This document shows, piece after piece, positions 1 to 8,048 of a stretch of DNA of 64,000 bases. Position 1 is the stretch's first letter; each line of letters begins with the position of its first letter. Source of the stretch: Petrimonas sp. IBARAKI (lineage in GTDB: Bacteria; Bacteroidota; Bacteroidia; Bacteroidales; Dysgonomonadaceae); contig AP018040.2 of the NCBI GenBank assembly GCA_002356435.2, positions 930,001 to 994,000 on the forward strand. The letters run 5' to 3'. Position numbers and translations under genes: made by a program. The notes below the pieces were generated by a model. The model did no database searches, was not told the origin of the DNA, and saw only the letters and a list, made by a program, of their open reading frames with translations.

Positions 1-79
1 ATGCCTGAGATATCCTTTCCAGGGAAGCAACGATCTTCCCTTCGGTAGTTTGGTCGGAATAAAACTGAAAATCCTCCAT
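1..79 (-). CDS. Probable MarR-family transcriptional regulator, N-terminus only
   Basis: An ATG at 79-77 on the minus strand opens a frame that reads MEDFQFYSDQTTEGK and on to KIVASLERISQA before leaving the window at position 1. Only 26 residues are visible. From memory, this opening resembles the N-terminal segment of a family of Bacteroidota MarR-type winged-helix regulators, which continue with a conserved stretch on to the DNA-binding domain. No DNA-binding residue is in view, so the family call is inference. It follows the DUF2024 gene on the same strand after 65 bp and may be co-transcribed with it. Confidence 0.45.
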   Translation of the reverse strand, partial: MEDFQFYSDQTTEGKIVASLERISQA

Positions 80-144
80 CTATTTATATTTTGTCAATCT
101 CAATTATATAGGATATCTTTTTTTATTCCCCGAGGATAAGGTGG

Positions 145-408
145 TTAATCACAATTCTCCATTTCGTAAATATAATATCCCTTTTCCCGGATATCGGCTA
201 TCCACTGGGGTTTTATTTTTTCCGTATGGCAATATTTGCTTTCTTTGGAAGTGAGTGGCTGTCCTTCCTGCCCCCTTGCTTTAAGGTATTCTCTCCCGTA
301 ATTGTGAATTACGTTTTCATCTTTTAAATCCGCCGGAACAATGATGTCAAAATGCATAACCTTTCCGTCTTTTTTTGTTACATAAGTATCCCAAACAGCT
401 GCTTCCAT
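145..408 (-). CDS. DUF2024 family protein
   Basis: This 87-residue protein starts MEAAVWDTYVTKKDGKVMHF and has the invariant look of DUF2024: an AVWDTYV strand, a KDGxVMHFDI strand, then a helix with YGREYL and a C-terminal CHTEK segment. Members are small single-domain cytoplasmic proteins of unknown function; their length of about 85-90 residues is matched here. There is no signal peptide or membrane segment. The only neighbour close by is the putative MarR regulator 65 bp downstream on the same strand. I have no basis for a biochemical role. Confidence 0.8.
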   Translation of the reverse strand: MEAAVWDTYVTKKDGKVMHFDIIVPADLKDENVIHNYGREYLKARGQEGQPLTSKESKYCHTEKIKPQWIADIREKGYYIYEMENCD

Positions 409-575
409 GATTTTTACGTTTTAAGCCGGTTGTCTTGGCACCATTGCCATCCGCAAATATAGTTAGGATAACTAACTAAAGCAAACGAAAGGTGATTTTT
501 TTCATAGAGCCCTTTATCAAAGTATAGCATTTCGATTAATTCAGCCGGTGATAGGTTTCGTAGCCCTTGTATGTG

Positions 576-1289
576 TTACCGTATCAGCTTCATCTTCTTT
601 ATTCGGATTGCCTTTATGGGACGGTCGTGTTTGTCTGTTTCTGCTTCCGATATTTTTTCCACGACCTCCATCCCTTTCAATATTTCGCCAAATACGGTAT
701 AATTGCCATCGAGGTGTGGTGTTCCGCCGACGTTTATGTAATCTTGTCGCGCTTGTGTGCTGAATTTGTAAGTAGAGTCGTTTGTATTTCCGTAACGGGC
801 TATTTTGCTTTCCTCCAGCTTATCCAGTTGTTCGTTTGTAAACTTTTTCCCCACTACAATGTAAAACTGGCAACCCGATGATGCTTTTTGCGGGTTGCTG
901 TCGTCTCCTTCACGCGCAGCGGCAATAGTGCCGTATTTGTGATAAATTTGGGGAGTCCTGAATTCTGAGGGAACGGTGTAGCCGACATCGCCGTCGCCCA
1001 GCATTGTATCTGGCCCTGCCGTTTTGGACTGGGGATCTCCTCCCTGAATCATGAATTCCTTGATTACACGATGGAAAAGTAATCCGTTATAGGTTTTTGC
1101 ATTCACCAGCTTGATAAAATTATTGCGATGCAACGGTGTTTCGTTGTATAGTTTTAGCGTAATATCGCCTTCAGTGGTCTGGATAAGGACTTTCTGTTCT
1201 TTTTCGTTGCTGTGCTTCAACGAGGAGCAAGCTTGCATTGTCAGCGCCAAGACTAAAATAAGGAAAACAAATGTTGCGTGAGATTTCAT
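576..1289 (-). CDS. Peptidyl-prolyl cis-trans isomerase, cyclophilin type, lipoprotein
   Basis: Cyclophilin-fold prolyl isomerase of 237 residues that would assist folding in the periplasm. The chosen start is the ATG at 1289, because it gives a clean lipoprotein signal (hydrophobic run ending LTMQACSS); the frame stays open upstream to 1403, but that part would overlap the MATE gene and has no signal. The diagnostic FHRVIKEFMIQGGDP block, the GCQFYIVVG strand and the late YTVFGEILKGMEVV strand are present. Between the last two lies an insertion rich in charged residues that is usual for Bacteroidota cyclophilins. It lies 29 bp downstream of the MATE gene on the same strand and may share its transcript. 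Confidence 0.9.
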   Translation of the reverse strand: MKSHATFVFLILVLALTMQACSSLKHSNEKEQKVLIQTTEGDITLKLYNETPLHRNNFIKLVNAKTYNGLLFHRVIKEFMIQGGDPQSKTAGPDTMLGDGDVGYTVPSEFRTPQIYHKYGTIAAAREGDDSNPQKASSGCQFYIVVGKKFTNEQLDKLEESKIARYGNTNDSTYKFSTQARQDYINVGGTPHLDGNYTVFGEILKGMEVVEKISEAETDKHDRPIKAIRIKKMKLIR

Positions 1290-1318
1290 ATTTGTCTGTT
1301 TTTTCTTGTTATCACTAA

Positions 1319-2677
1319 TTACCTGTATTTTCGCTGTGAAAAATAATACCACGTGGCCGAGCATATTCCTTTCACAACAGAAGTGATTGAAATGGCCCAC
1401 CAAACACCGTTGACGCCAATGGCAGAAGCCAGGAAAACGGCTAGCGGAACGCGCAGGGTGTTGAATACGATGCTTACAATGGCCGGAGGAGTGGTCTTTC
1501 CAATTCCGTTGAACATTCCCTGCGTGGTCAGCTCCAGCATCATGAACAATTGGGATATACCAATAATAAATAAATAATCGCCACCAGCAAGATAGGCCTC
1601 TTTTTCGGGAATGAAAACCGAAAAAATTTCACTGCCAAACAACATGAACGACGTTGTCACTACAAGCCCCAAAGCCATCATAGCCCTTAATGTATACCGA
1701 TAAGCATGGCGGGCTCTGTCCATCTTACCGGCAGCAAAGTTCTGTGCTACAAAGCTACCCAGAGCTGTTGCAAACCCCTGTGAGGTATTCCAGGTAACTC
1801 CCTCTATTTGCCCACCTGTGGTTTGGCTGGTAACTCCCAGGTGTCCTCCGTGAATGGAAGCTATACGGGTGAGGTTCATGTTGATGATAGAAAAATAGAC
1901 GTTCATGGCCGCTACGGGAACTCCCAGTTTCAGGATATTGAGTGTGTAGTTTTTTCGGAGTTTTATCCAGAAGGCGAACTGTCCCAAAACACCTTTTTTT
2001 CTTCGTAGGTGGCGAATAAAAAGCATAAATACCACTACCTGTGAAAGAGTGGTGGCCAGTGCAGCACCTTGAGATCCCATTTCAGGAATAAATCCGAAAC
2101 CGAAAATGAAAAGGGGATCGAGCACGATATTTAAAACCAATCCTACCGCATTAAAATAGAAGGGGATATCGCTTCTTCCGGTTCCAATGTAAATCCCCGA
2201 GAAATTCAGGATAAGAAACATGAAAGGCACACTGAAAGTAACAATGTTCAGGTAACGAATGGCTTCCTGCGTGATGTCTGCTTCCAGCCTGAAAAAAGAA
2301 AGGACGAGTTGGGGAAACAGGAAAAAGAAAGTGGCAAAGACCAGGCCCGAAATGATGGCGATGGTAGTAGTGTGCGAAGCATAGAGCATAGCCTTATCCA
2401 GCCTTTTAGCACCAATGGACTGCCCGATGGAGACTTCAGCGCTCACTTTGGATAGGAGTGCGAAGGAGTTCATCATCCACATCAGCATACCCACTGTTCC
2501 CACAGCTGCGACCGATTTGCTGCCCAAGCGGCCGATCCAGATAATGTCAACCATATTGTAGGTCATCTGGATAAAGCTGACAGCCATTAACGGCATCGCC
2601 AGGGTGATAAGTTGACGGAAAATACCTCCCTGTGTGAAATCGCGAATCGCAGGCATATGTTGTTTATCGGTTGTCAC
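1319..2677 (-). CDS. MATE family efflux transporter
   Basis: Integral membrane protein of 452 residues with about twelve hydrophobic segments, the size expected for a multidrug and toxin extrusion (MATE, NorM/DinF type) cation antiporter. The N-terminal half has the family pattern MPLMAVSFIQMTYNMVDIIWIGRLG followed by a second helix with AVGTVGMLMWM; the GTGRSDIPFYFNAVGLVLNI segment is also typical. It exports small cationic or xenobiotic compounds at the inner membrane; the substrate cannot be read from sequence. The gene starts just after a hairpin terminator at 2687-2723, so its promoter would have to lie within or across that hairpin, or the gene depends on read-through. Confidence 0.92.
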   Translation of the reverse strand: MTTDKQHMPAIRDFTQGGIFRQLITLAMPLMAVSFIQMTYNMVDIIWIGRLGSKSVAAVGTVGMLMWMMNSFALLSKVSAEVSIGQSIGAKRLDKAMLYASHTTTIAIISGLVFATFFFLFPQLVLSFFRLEADITQEAIRYLNIVTFSVPFMFLILNFSGIYIGTGRSDIPFYFNAVGLVLNIVLDPLFIFGFGFIPEMGSQGAALATTLSQVVVFMLFIRHLRRKKGVLGQFAFWIKLRKNYTLNILKLGVPVAAMNVYFSIINMNLTRIASIHGGHLGVTSQTTGGQIEGVTWNTSQGFATALGSFVAQNFAAGKMDRARHAYRYTLRAMMALGLVVTTSFMLFGSEIFSVFIPEKEAYLAGGDYLFIIGISQLFMMLELTTQGMFNGIGKTTPPAIVSIVFNTLRVPLAVFLASAIGVNGVWWAISITSVVKGICSATWYYFSQRKYR

Positions 2678-2686
2678 AGTTATCTT

Positions 2687-2723
2687 AAAAAAAGGAGTAA
2701 CTATTTTACAGCTACTCCTTTTT
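2687..2723. terminator. Rho-independent terminator hairpin, bidirectional
   Basis: An 11-bp perfect stem (AAAAAGGAGTA against TACTCCTTTTT) with a 13-base loop. Both arms end in A/T runs, so it can act on either strand. On the minus strand it directly follows the tRNA-Gly 3' fragment at 2718-2748, as the terminator of an intact tRNA gene would; this suggests the fragment sits next to the gene's original downstream flank. Confidence 0.75.
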
Positions 2724-2748
2724 AGAGCGGAAGACGGGATTCAAACCC
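2718..2748 (-). repeat. Left copy of a 31-bp att-like repeat: tRNA-Gly 3' end fragment
   Basis: These 31 bases are identical to 19475-19505, which covers the 3' end of the intact tRNA-Gly gene (acceptor strand and T-arm half) plus a short flank. The rest of a tRNA is not present at this position. A duplicated tRNA 3' end in the same orientation is the usual footprint of site-specific integration into a tRNA gene. The two copies enclose PUL1 and its regulator. Confidence 0.85.
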
Positions 2749-3012
2749 TTTTTTACCGCCTACGTTGAGTTGTTTATAGCCCTAATAGAAAGTCTATGCG
2801 TCTTTTGGCATGCAAAGGTACAACATTCTTTGAACCGACAATTTTTTAAGGATATTTTTTTACTTTCCTGCTAATAATAAAGGTGTTAATTTAGTTCTTG
2901 TTTTAATGTGTTGCTTCTAATATATAAGGATAAACAAATAACCCGATGAATAATGTCTTCAGGCTGGCCATTAAAGATACTGAGATGTTCTGTTTATTTA
3001 TTTATTTATTGT
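2749..3012. other. Intergenic region at the left edge of the PUL1 island
   Basis: AT-rich spacer between the tRNA-Gly fragment and the end of the downstream metallophosphatase gene. I see no coding sequence, no tRNA that could fold and no recombinase remnant. Confidence 0.5.
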
Positions 3013-4131
3013 TCAATTTATATAGAATATTTCTTTATCTGAGGGGTTGTTTCCGTAACCACGAAAGTAATTTAACTCTACTCTATTCCCATGTAAGGAA
3101 AATATTGCATATCCCGAGCTATTTTCGCTGTAATAACTTTTAATGTGGGGAACTTCATTTTTCAGTATCTTTAATCTCCTTTCCAGTGTATGAGGTTGCC
3201 AAGATTTGTCTATTGTCTGAGTACCCGGGAAAACGGTTGTGCCACTAACGACAGTAGCCTCTTTAAACCCTTGTATGACACTGTTAAACATAAATTGCCT
3301 GACTGTTCCCTTATTTGTCTTCCGTTCAATTTTTGAGTATTTATGAAGATGAGCACACAATACGGTAACCTGGTGTTCGGCCAATAATTCTAGAAACTCA
3401 GTGCGTAGATGCTCGTCTTTTAGCTCTCTTCTTATCTCGCTGAAAAGATGCCAACACCTTTCAGTGACTGGGATTACTGGCTGATGGGTAACCAGAAATT
3501 TGAATTTTGCTTTCGATTCAGGTAATTCCTGTTTGAGAAAGTTCAGAATTTCAGTTTCCGGTAAGTTCTGATCGGGACTGAAGAATTGTTCCAATATAAA
3601 AAAATGGACATCGTCCGAGAGTTGATACGTGTACATCCCATTTGTCAGCTCTTTACCCGTTTGCCTCTCAATAAAGGGTAAAACAACTTCTTTCCATGCC
3701 TCAGGCTGGCCTGGGCTGGTACTCACATCGTGGTTACCCTTGGCCAGTATCCAAGGTGTTCCCAGATCGGTATCATACAGATAATCAATACTAAAACGTG
3801 CCATATCTCTCGATAGTTTATCGTTACCGGCAACACCCTGCATCAGATCGCCCAACTGAACAACAGCTTTAACTGGGGGATTGAACGTTGCTACTTGCTG
3901 TTTTGCACGAGCAAACAAATGCGGTGTAAATGTGGCTGTAAAGAACGGGTACTCTTTGGATATCTGTGCAAAATCCTGCGGCCTAGTATTCACATAATCC
4001 ATATCGTGCAGTTCGAATTTATCCAAGTGAATATCTCCCATTACAAGAAAAGAGACGCCTTGTGCGCTTACTCTGTTGAAGTAAACACACAAGACAAGGA
4101 TAAATAAAATTTTCAGCTGTTTTTCTATCAT
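3013..4131 (-). CDS. Secreted calcineurin-like metallophosphatase (second of a tandem pair)
   Basis: Protein of 372 residues with an N-terminal signal peptide (hydrophobic run ending in VSAQG) and the metal-binding motifs of the calcineurin-like phosphoesterase fold in order: MGDIHLD, LGDLMQG, KGNHDVS, VTHQPVIP and CAHLHKY. These bind two metal ions and hydrolyse phosphate mono- or diesters. It follows a close paralogue after a 3-bp gap, so the two are a tandem duplication in one transcript at the distal end of the SusCD operon. Export and position suggest it removes phosphate from the glycan used by PUL1, but the substrate is inferred. The last gene before the island edge. Confidence 0.85.
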   Translation of the reverse strand: MIEKQLKILFILVLCVYFNRVSAQGVSFLVMGDIHLDKFELHDMDYVNTRPQDFAQISKEYPFFTATFTPHLFARAKQQVATFNPPVKAVVQLGDLMQGVAGNDKLSRDMARFSIDYLYDTDLGTPWILAKGNHDVSTSPGQPEAWKEVVLPFIERQTGKELTNGMYTYQLSDDVHFFILEQFFSPDQNLPETEILNFLKQELPESKAKFKFLVTHQPVIPVTERCWHLFSEIRRELKDEHLRTEFLELLAEHQVTVLCAHLHKYSKIERKTNKGTVRQFMFNSVIQGFKEATVVSGTTVFPGTQTIDKSWQPHTLERRLKILKNEVPHIKSYYSENSSGYAIFSLHGNRVELNYFRGYGNNPSDKEIFYIN

Positions 4132-4134
4132 CTC

Positions 4135-5241
4135 TTATTTGATCAGATCCGATATACAGATTCTTTCGTAGGGAGTTTTGTTTGTGGCAGAATAATATTC
4201 CAGAAAAACTTCCCCATTTTCAGAATTAGTCGATAGCAATCCGTATCCCGGCAATTCTTGTTGCTTGAAGAAAGAGACATGGCGGCTTTCTTCGTTTAGC
4301 CATTGTATCCTCTGAACGATAGTTGCCGGTTGCCACTCTGGACGGTCTGTTGCCAGATTCCAACCATACTTTGTGTATGCCTTGCCTGCAGAGGTGCGGT
4401 CAAGATCCCTTACCACGCTGTTAAACGAGAGCTGAACAATAGGTCCGAGAGGAGTTTCCCTTTTTACAACGGCATAGAGGTGGAGGTGTGCGGTGAGCAC
4501 AATAGCCTTGTTTCTGGCTATGATCTCAAGTAGCTTCTCCCTTTTCTCAGGTTCATTCCTGTATAAATGCCAGCAACGTTCATTGATGGGAATAATGGGT
4601 TCATGAACCAGTAAAAATTTAAATTTTGCATCCGAAGAGGAGAGATTCTTTTCCAAAACCTCCAGGAGATCTTCTCTTTTATCCCAAGGATCAAAGGCTA
4701 CGAACAAATTCTCACCTATCCGATGAGCGTAGTTTGCGGAAGTAATATCGTTTCTGTTCAACTGTTTCCGAAACATGGAAATATAGTGCTTGTCAAATGC
4801 TTCAACTGCTCCCGGTCCGGTAATGTCGTGATTGCCTTTGATGATAATCCAGGGAACGGGCATATTGACTGCTTCTACACCTTCTACTAACCCACGGGCC
4901 ATCTGGTCGGCTTTTTCAACACTGCCGGCAAGGCCTTCGGAAATATCCCCGAGTTGTACTACCGCTTTCACTTTTGAGTTACTGTTTACGGCTACCTGCC
5001 TGAGATGTTTACTGAAGACAGGCCATATCTCTTTCGTAATCCTTGTGTACTCTTTCACCTGCCTTACGTCATCGGGTTTGGTGTTTAACCACTTCATATC
5101 ATGATCTTGGATACGATCATAATGGATGTCGCCGAGCACGATGAAGCTTTGTTCCTGAGCCCGCATTGCGACACTCAGAAAAAATGCAAAAATCAGTATA
5201 TTGATAACTTTCAAATTCATATAATTAAAATATTTTTTCAT
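4135..5241 (-). CDS. Secreted calcineurin-like metallophosphatase (first of a tandem pair)
   Basis: Paralogue of the next gene, 368 residues, with a signal peptide ending near MRAQEQS. Metallophosphatase motifs are LGDIHYD, LGDISEG, KGNHDIT, LVHEPIIP and TAHLHLY, so all metal ligands seem intact. Compared with its partner the motif spacing is nearly the same, but the loop residues differ clearly, so the duplication is not recent and the two may differ in substrate. It follows the WbsX/GH99-like lipoprotein gene after 106 bp. Same strand as SusC and SusD, so probably part of the PUL1 transcript. Confidence 0.85.
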   Translation of the reverse strand: MKKYFNYMNLKVINILIFAFFLSVAMRAQEQSFIVLGDIHYDRIQDHDMKWLNTKPDDVRQVKEYTRITKEIWPVFSKHLRQVAVNSNSKVKAVVQLGDISEGLAGSVEKADQMARGLVEGVEAVNMPVPWIIIKGNHDITGPGAVEAFDKHYISMFRKQLNRNDITSANYAHRIGENLFVAFDPWDKREDLLEVLEKNLSSSDAKFKFLLVHEPIIPINERCWHLYRNEPEKREKLLEIIARNKAIVLTAHLHLYAVVKRETPLGPIVQLSFNSVVRDLDRTSAGKAYTKYGWNLATDRPEWQPATIVQRIQWLNEESRHVSFFKQQELPGYGLLSTNSENGEVFLEYYSATNKTPYERICISDLIK

Positions 5242-5347
5242 TAAAGTTCGATATTCGCTCGCTATGGCTTAGCTCAAGCAAGCTTGGCTTATTTAGCTTG
5301 ACGAAAACGCTCCTAAGCGTAACCGTTTAATCCTTGATTTATACCAT

Positions 5348-6412
5348 TTATTTCACGGTGAATTGATCTTTTAAAATCTCCAGGTACCTTGTTCCGTAAC
5401 CGGTGGCCGGTTCAATAGTATTACCCTTTTTGTAGTCATTCCATGAATTCACTATCACAAAACGTTGTTCCTTTCCCAGGTTTCTCTTGGCTACATTGCA
5501 ATAATCCACAAAAAACTTTTCGGTCCTTTCCATACCAAAATTTTTGGTCTTTGGAACAGAAATAGAATCGTTGTATGCAGGAAAAATACAAGGTACATAG
5601 TCTACATTCCAGGCAGAAGTCGAATCACACCAGTTTTTCCAACTGATGTCGTTAAACGACAGAAAGGCATAGCTCTTGTCGTAATCGGTTGGTGCCCAGT
5701 TGCTCAAGACAACAGCATCCATGGTGATAATATTATTTTTGTACGTCTGAGGGGCTCTCCAGCCTGTGGGTAATTCACCTATGAAATAGGGAACTACTCC
5801 CATCTTCCCGAACTCATCCCGCACAGTAGTCATTACCAAATCAAAATCAACTGCGTTTACTGCACCGGAAGAAGGTATTAAACTCGTGATCATGACAACC
5901 GGTTGATTTTCTACCTTGAAGTAATACTCTTTAGACATATGGGTTGTATAAAGATTTTTTAACTCTGAAATCATACCGTTCAACTTCCCTTCAGTCAGCG
6001 GGGACGTATTTGTTGCTTTCAGATGTGCAATAGAATAATTGATAACCATCTTGGGTGAGCCCGAAGTATGTGAAGATGCAAAGACAGACAACAATTCATC
6101 CTCTGTACTTTTCTTATCCCAATTGAAGATGAAGAAATCCAGACCACCTTTTGAAGCCCATTCAAATTGTTTGGCCAATAAATCCGGATTAGCCAATATA
6201 TCATATTTCCCAAGTTCCGGATTATCGATATAATCCTTACCCCAGTCTGCAGATGTATAACTGAAATAATAAGCTCCTACATTTACCTTTTCAGTTAGAT
6301 TAGTTTCAGGGATGGGATAGTAAAACTTGTTTGTATCGGGAAGATGCTCATCGGTTGAGCATGCCACAAAAATTCCTGCTGAAACTATAATTGCATAAAT
6401 TAATTTTCTCAT
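5348..6412 (-). CDS. WbsX/GH99-like glycosidase-type lipoprotein
   Basis: Lipoprotein of 354 residues (signal peptide, then FVACST). The mature part begins VGAYYFSYTSADWG and includes GGLDFFIFNWDKK and a C-terminal NSWNDYKKGNTIEPATGYG segment. This combination fits the WbsX / glycoside hydrolase 99-like group, (beta/alpha)8 proteins related to endo-alpha-mannosidases and endo-mannanases. Enzymes of this group in PULs are expected on the cell surface, where they cut internal bonds of alpha-mannan-like chains; for this protein that activity is inferred. It starts 12 bp after the SusD stop, clearly in the same operon. It could also be a binding protein if catalytic residues are not conserved, which I cannot settle by eye. 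Confidence 0.7.
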   Translation of the reverse strand: MRKLIYAIIVSAGIFVACSTDEHLPDTNKFYYPIPETNLTEKVNVGAYYFSYTSADWGKDYIDNPELGKYDILANPDLLAKQFEWASKGGLDFFIFNWDKKSTEDELLSVFASSHTSGSPKMVINYSIAHLKATNTSPLTEGKLNGMISELKNLYTTHMSKEYYFKVENQPVVMITSLIPSSGAVNAVDFDLVMTTVRDEFGKMGVVPYFIGELPTGWRAPQTYKNNIITMDAVVLSNWAPTDYDKSYAFLSFNDISWKNWCDSTSAWNVDYVPCIFPAYNDSISVPKTKNFGMERTEKFFVDYCNVAKRNLGKEQRFVIVNSWNDYKKGNTIEPATGYGTRYLEILKDQFTVK

Positions 6413-6424
6413 TGCATATACTTT

Positions 6425-8038
6425 TTATTCGTTCGGTAAATTTTTATTTTTCACGGGAGGTAAGCCCCAGGACAAAGTAGTAAACAAGTAATCACCTCCT
6501 TCTCCTAAAGTGGTAACAGCTTTCAAAACCTCCGTATTGTTTGCCTGATATTCATCACTGGGGTATGGTAAACGGGATGGCATATATAAAGTGGTTCCTT
6601 CATAAGATGCGAACATTGGCTGGAACTCCAAAACCTGGGTCCGTCTTAGCAATTCCCATGCATCTCCGCACTGCATCGGGATAGCTAACCAATGCTGCAT
6701 GACTATTTGTCTGAAGTAATCTCCTTCTTCAATAGCGCTTGTACAAATACGGGCAAAATCCTGAAATTCTTTTTCTCTTCCGGCAATATCGGAAGCGGTT
6801 CCCCATTTTACGCCGGGTGTATTCTTATACGTGCCGGCATAGCCAGAGAGATCATATTTTGCAAAAGAAGCGTCTATTCCCTCATAGTAGTATTGTTCGG
6901 CGCTTTTTGACGTCTTCCAGCCATACAGAGCTGCCTCAGATTTTAACAGGGCCACTTCTGCGTAAGAGATAAATACCCATTCGGCATCCGGTTGCAGGAA
7001 TCTTGATCCTATAGGTGAATAGTCCTTTTGAGTCAAACCCCTATGAGGATTCTCTTCAACAGGAAACCCATTTGGCTGCCCTCCATAAGAGATGTTCTGT
7101 CCGAAATATTCACCTTTGAAAGGCCCTTGGGTAGCAGGCTGTGCATAGACTGTCAGACGAGGATCATTATAAGGTTTGGTGTGATATACCATTGACTCGC
7201 ATAACACGGGAAGGGTAGCCAGATTGGCCTTTTCGTTATATACGACCCTGTCGTACAATGGACTCCATGTTGTACTGGTTGTTCCCCAGCGGGCGGTGGC
7301 TGATTCTGATTCCCTGTTTATGGTTGCATTTTCATCACTTAAAACAGCTTGTGCTTCCGCAGCTGCCTTGGCCGGATCAGCATTCTTTATGCGAAGGGCG
7401 AGACGTAATCTCAAAGAATTTGCGAATTTTTTCCATTTGTCAATATCTCCCTGATAAACAAAATCATATTCTTTTTGATATTTATCTCTTTTATTGTCAA
7501 GGTTTTCCGCACATTCTTTCAATTCCTGAAAAAGAAAATCATGAATGCCCTCTTCTGAATCATATGGAATATTAGGCTCTCCATTTAATGCTTTTGATAC
7601 CGGGATAGGACCATAAAAAGCTACTGTCTGGGAAATGATGTAAGCTTTCCATATTCGTGCTATAAGTACCCTGTTGTGATAAGCATTGTTATCTTTGAAA
7701 TTTTCAACTATCTTATTTACGGGTTGCATACAGTAAACATACGCACTCCTCCAATATGAATTATTCTCGCTGTCACTATAGTTGTAACGTTGCCAACTTC
7801 CCTGAAAACCAGAATATTGATGTGTATAGTTGAAGAAGATCACACGATTCATATGTCCACCGTACAGATTTAGCGATTCACTTATCGAGGTAGCAAAAAG
7901 AAAATCAGGCTCAACCTTTTCCGGGTTGTTCGGGTCGGTATTTATATCTCCGAAATCAGTAAATGCACATGAACTTAATCCTATTAATACGATCAGGATC
8001 AAGAATATTTTTTTATAAATTTTGTCACTATTGTTCAT
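6425..8038 (-). CDS. SusD/RagB-family outer-membrane lipoprotein (PUL1)
   Basis: Surface glycan-binding lipoprotein of 537 residues that works as the lid of the SusC transporter. It has a lipoprotein signal ending LSSCAFT, then the opening DFGDINTDPNNPEKV that marks the SusD-like_2 branch of the family. The helical TPR-like region with RIWKAYIISQTVAFYGPIPVSKAL and the C-terminal region with AEVALLKSEAALYGW are as in other SusD proteins. It starts 10 bp after the SusC stop codon. Substrate: by context an alpha-mannose-containing, perhaps phosphorylated, glycan. Confidence 0.92.
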   Translation of the reverse strand: MNNSDKIYKKIFLILIVLIGLSSCAFTDFGDINTDPNNPEKVEPDFLFATSISESLNLYGGHMNRVIFFNYTHQYSGFQGSWQRYNYSDSENNSYWRSAYVYCMQPVNKIVENFKDNNAYHNRVLIARIWKAYIISQTVAFYGPIPVSKALNGEPNIPYDSEEGIHDFLFQELKECAENLDNKRDKYQKEYDFVYQGDIDKWKKFANSLRLRLALRIKNADPAKAAAEAQAVLSDENATINRESESATARWGTTSTTWSPLYDRVVYNEKANLATLPVLCESMVYHTKPYNDPRLTVYAQPATQGPFKGEYFGQNISYGGQPNGFPVEENPHRGLTQKDYSPIGSRFLQPDAEWVFISYAEVALLKSEAALYGWKTSKSAEQYYYEGIDASFAKYDLSGYAGTYKNTPGVKWGTASDIAGREKEFQDFARICTSAIEEGDYFRQIVMQHWLAIPMQCGDAWELLRRTQVLEFQPMFASYEGTTLYMPSRLPYPSDEYQANNTEVLKAVTTLGEGGDYLFTTLSWGLPPVKNKNLPNE

Positions 8039-8048
8039 ATCCGTGTTT

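Noticed and set aside
2749-2810. Possible further tRNA part next to the left tRNA-Gly fragment
   Set aside because: The sequence after the 31-bp match cannot be folded into D and anticodon arms; only the 3' end is shared.
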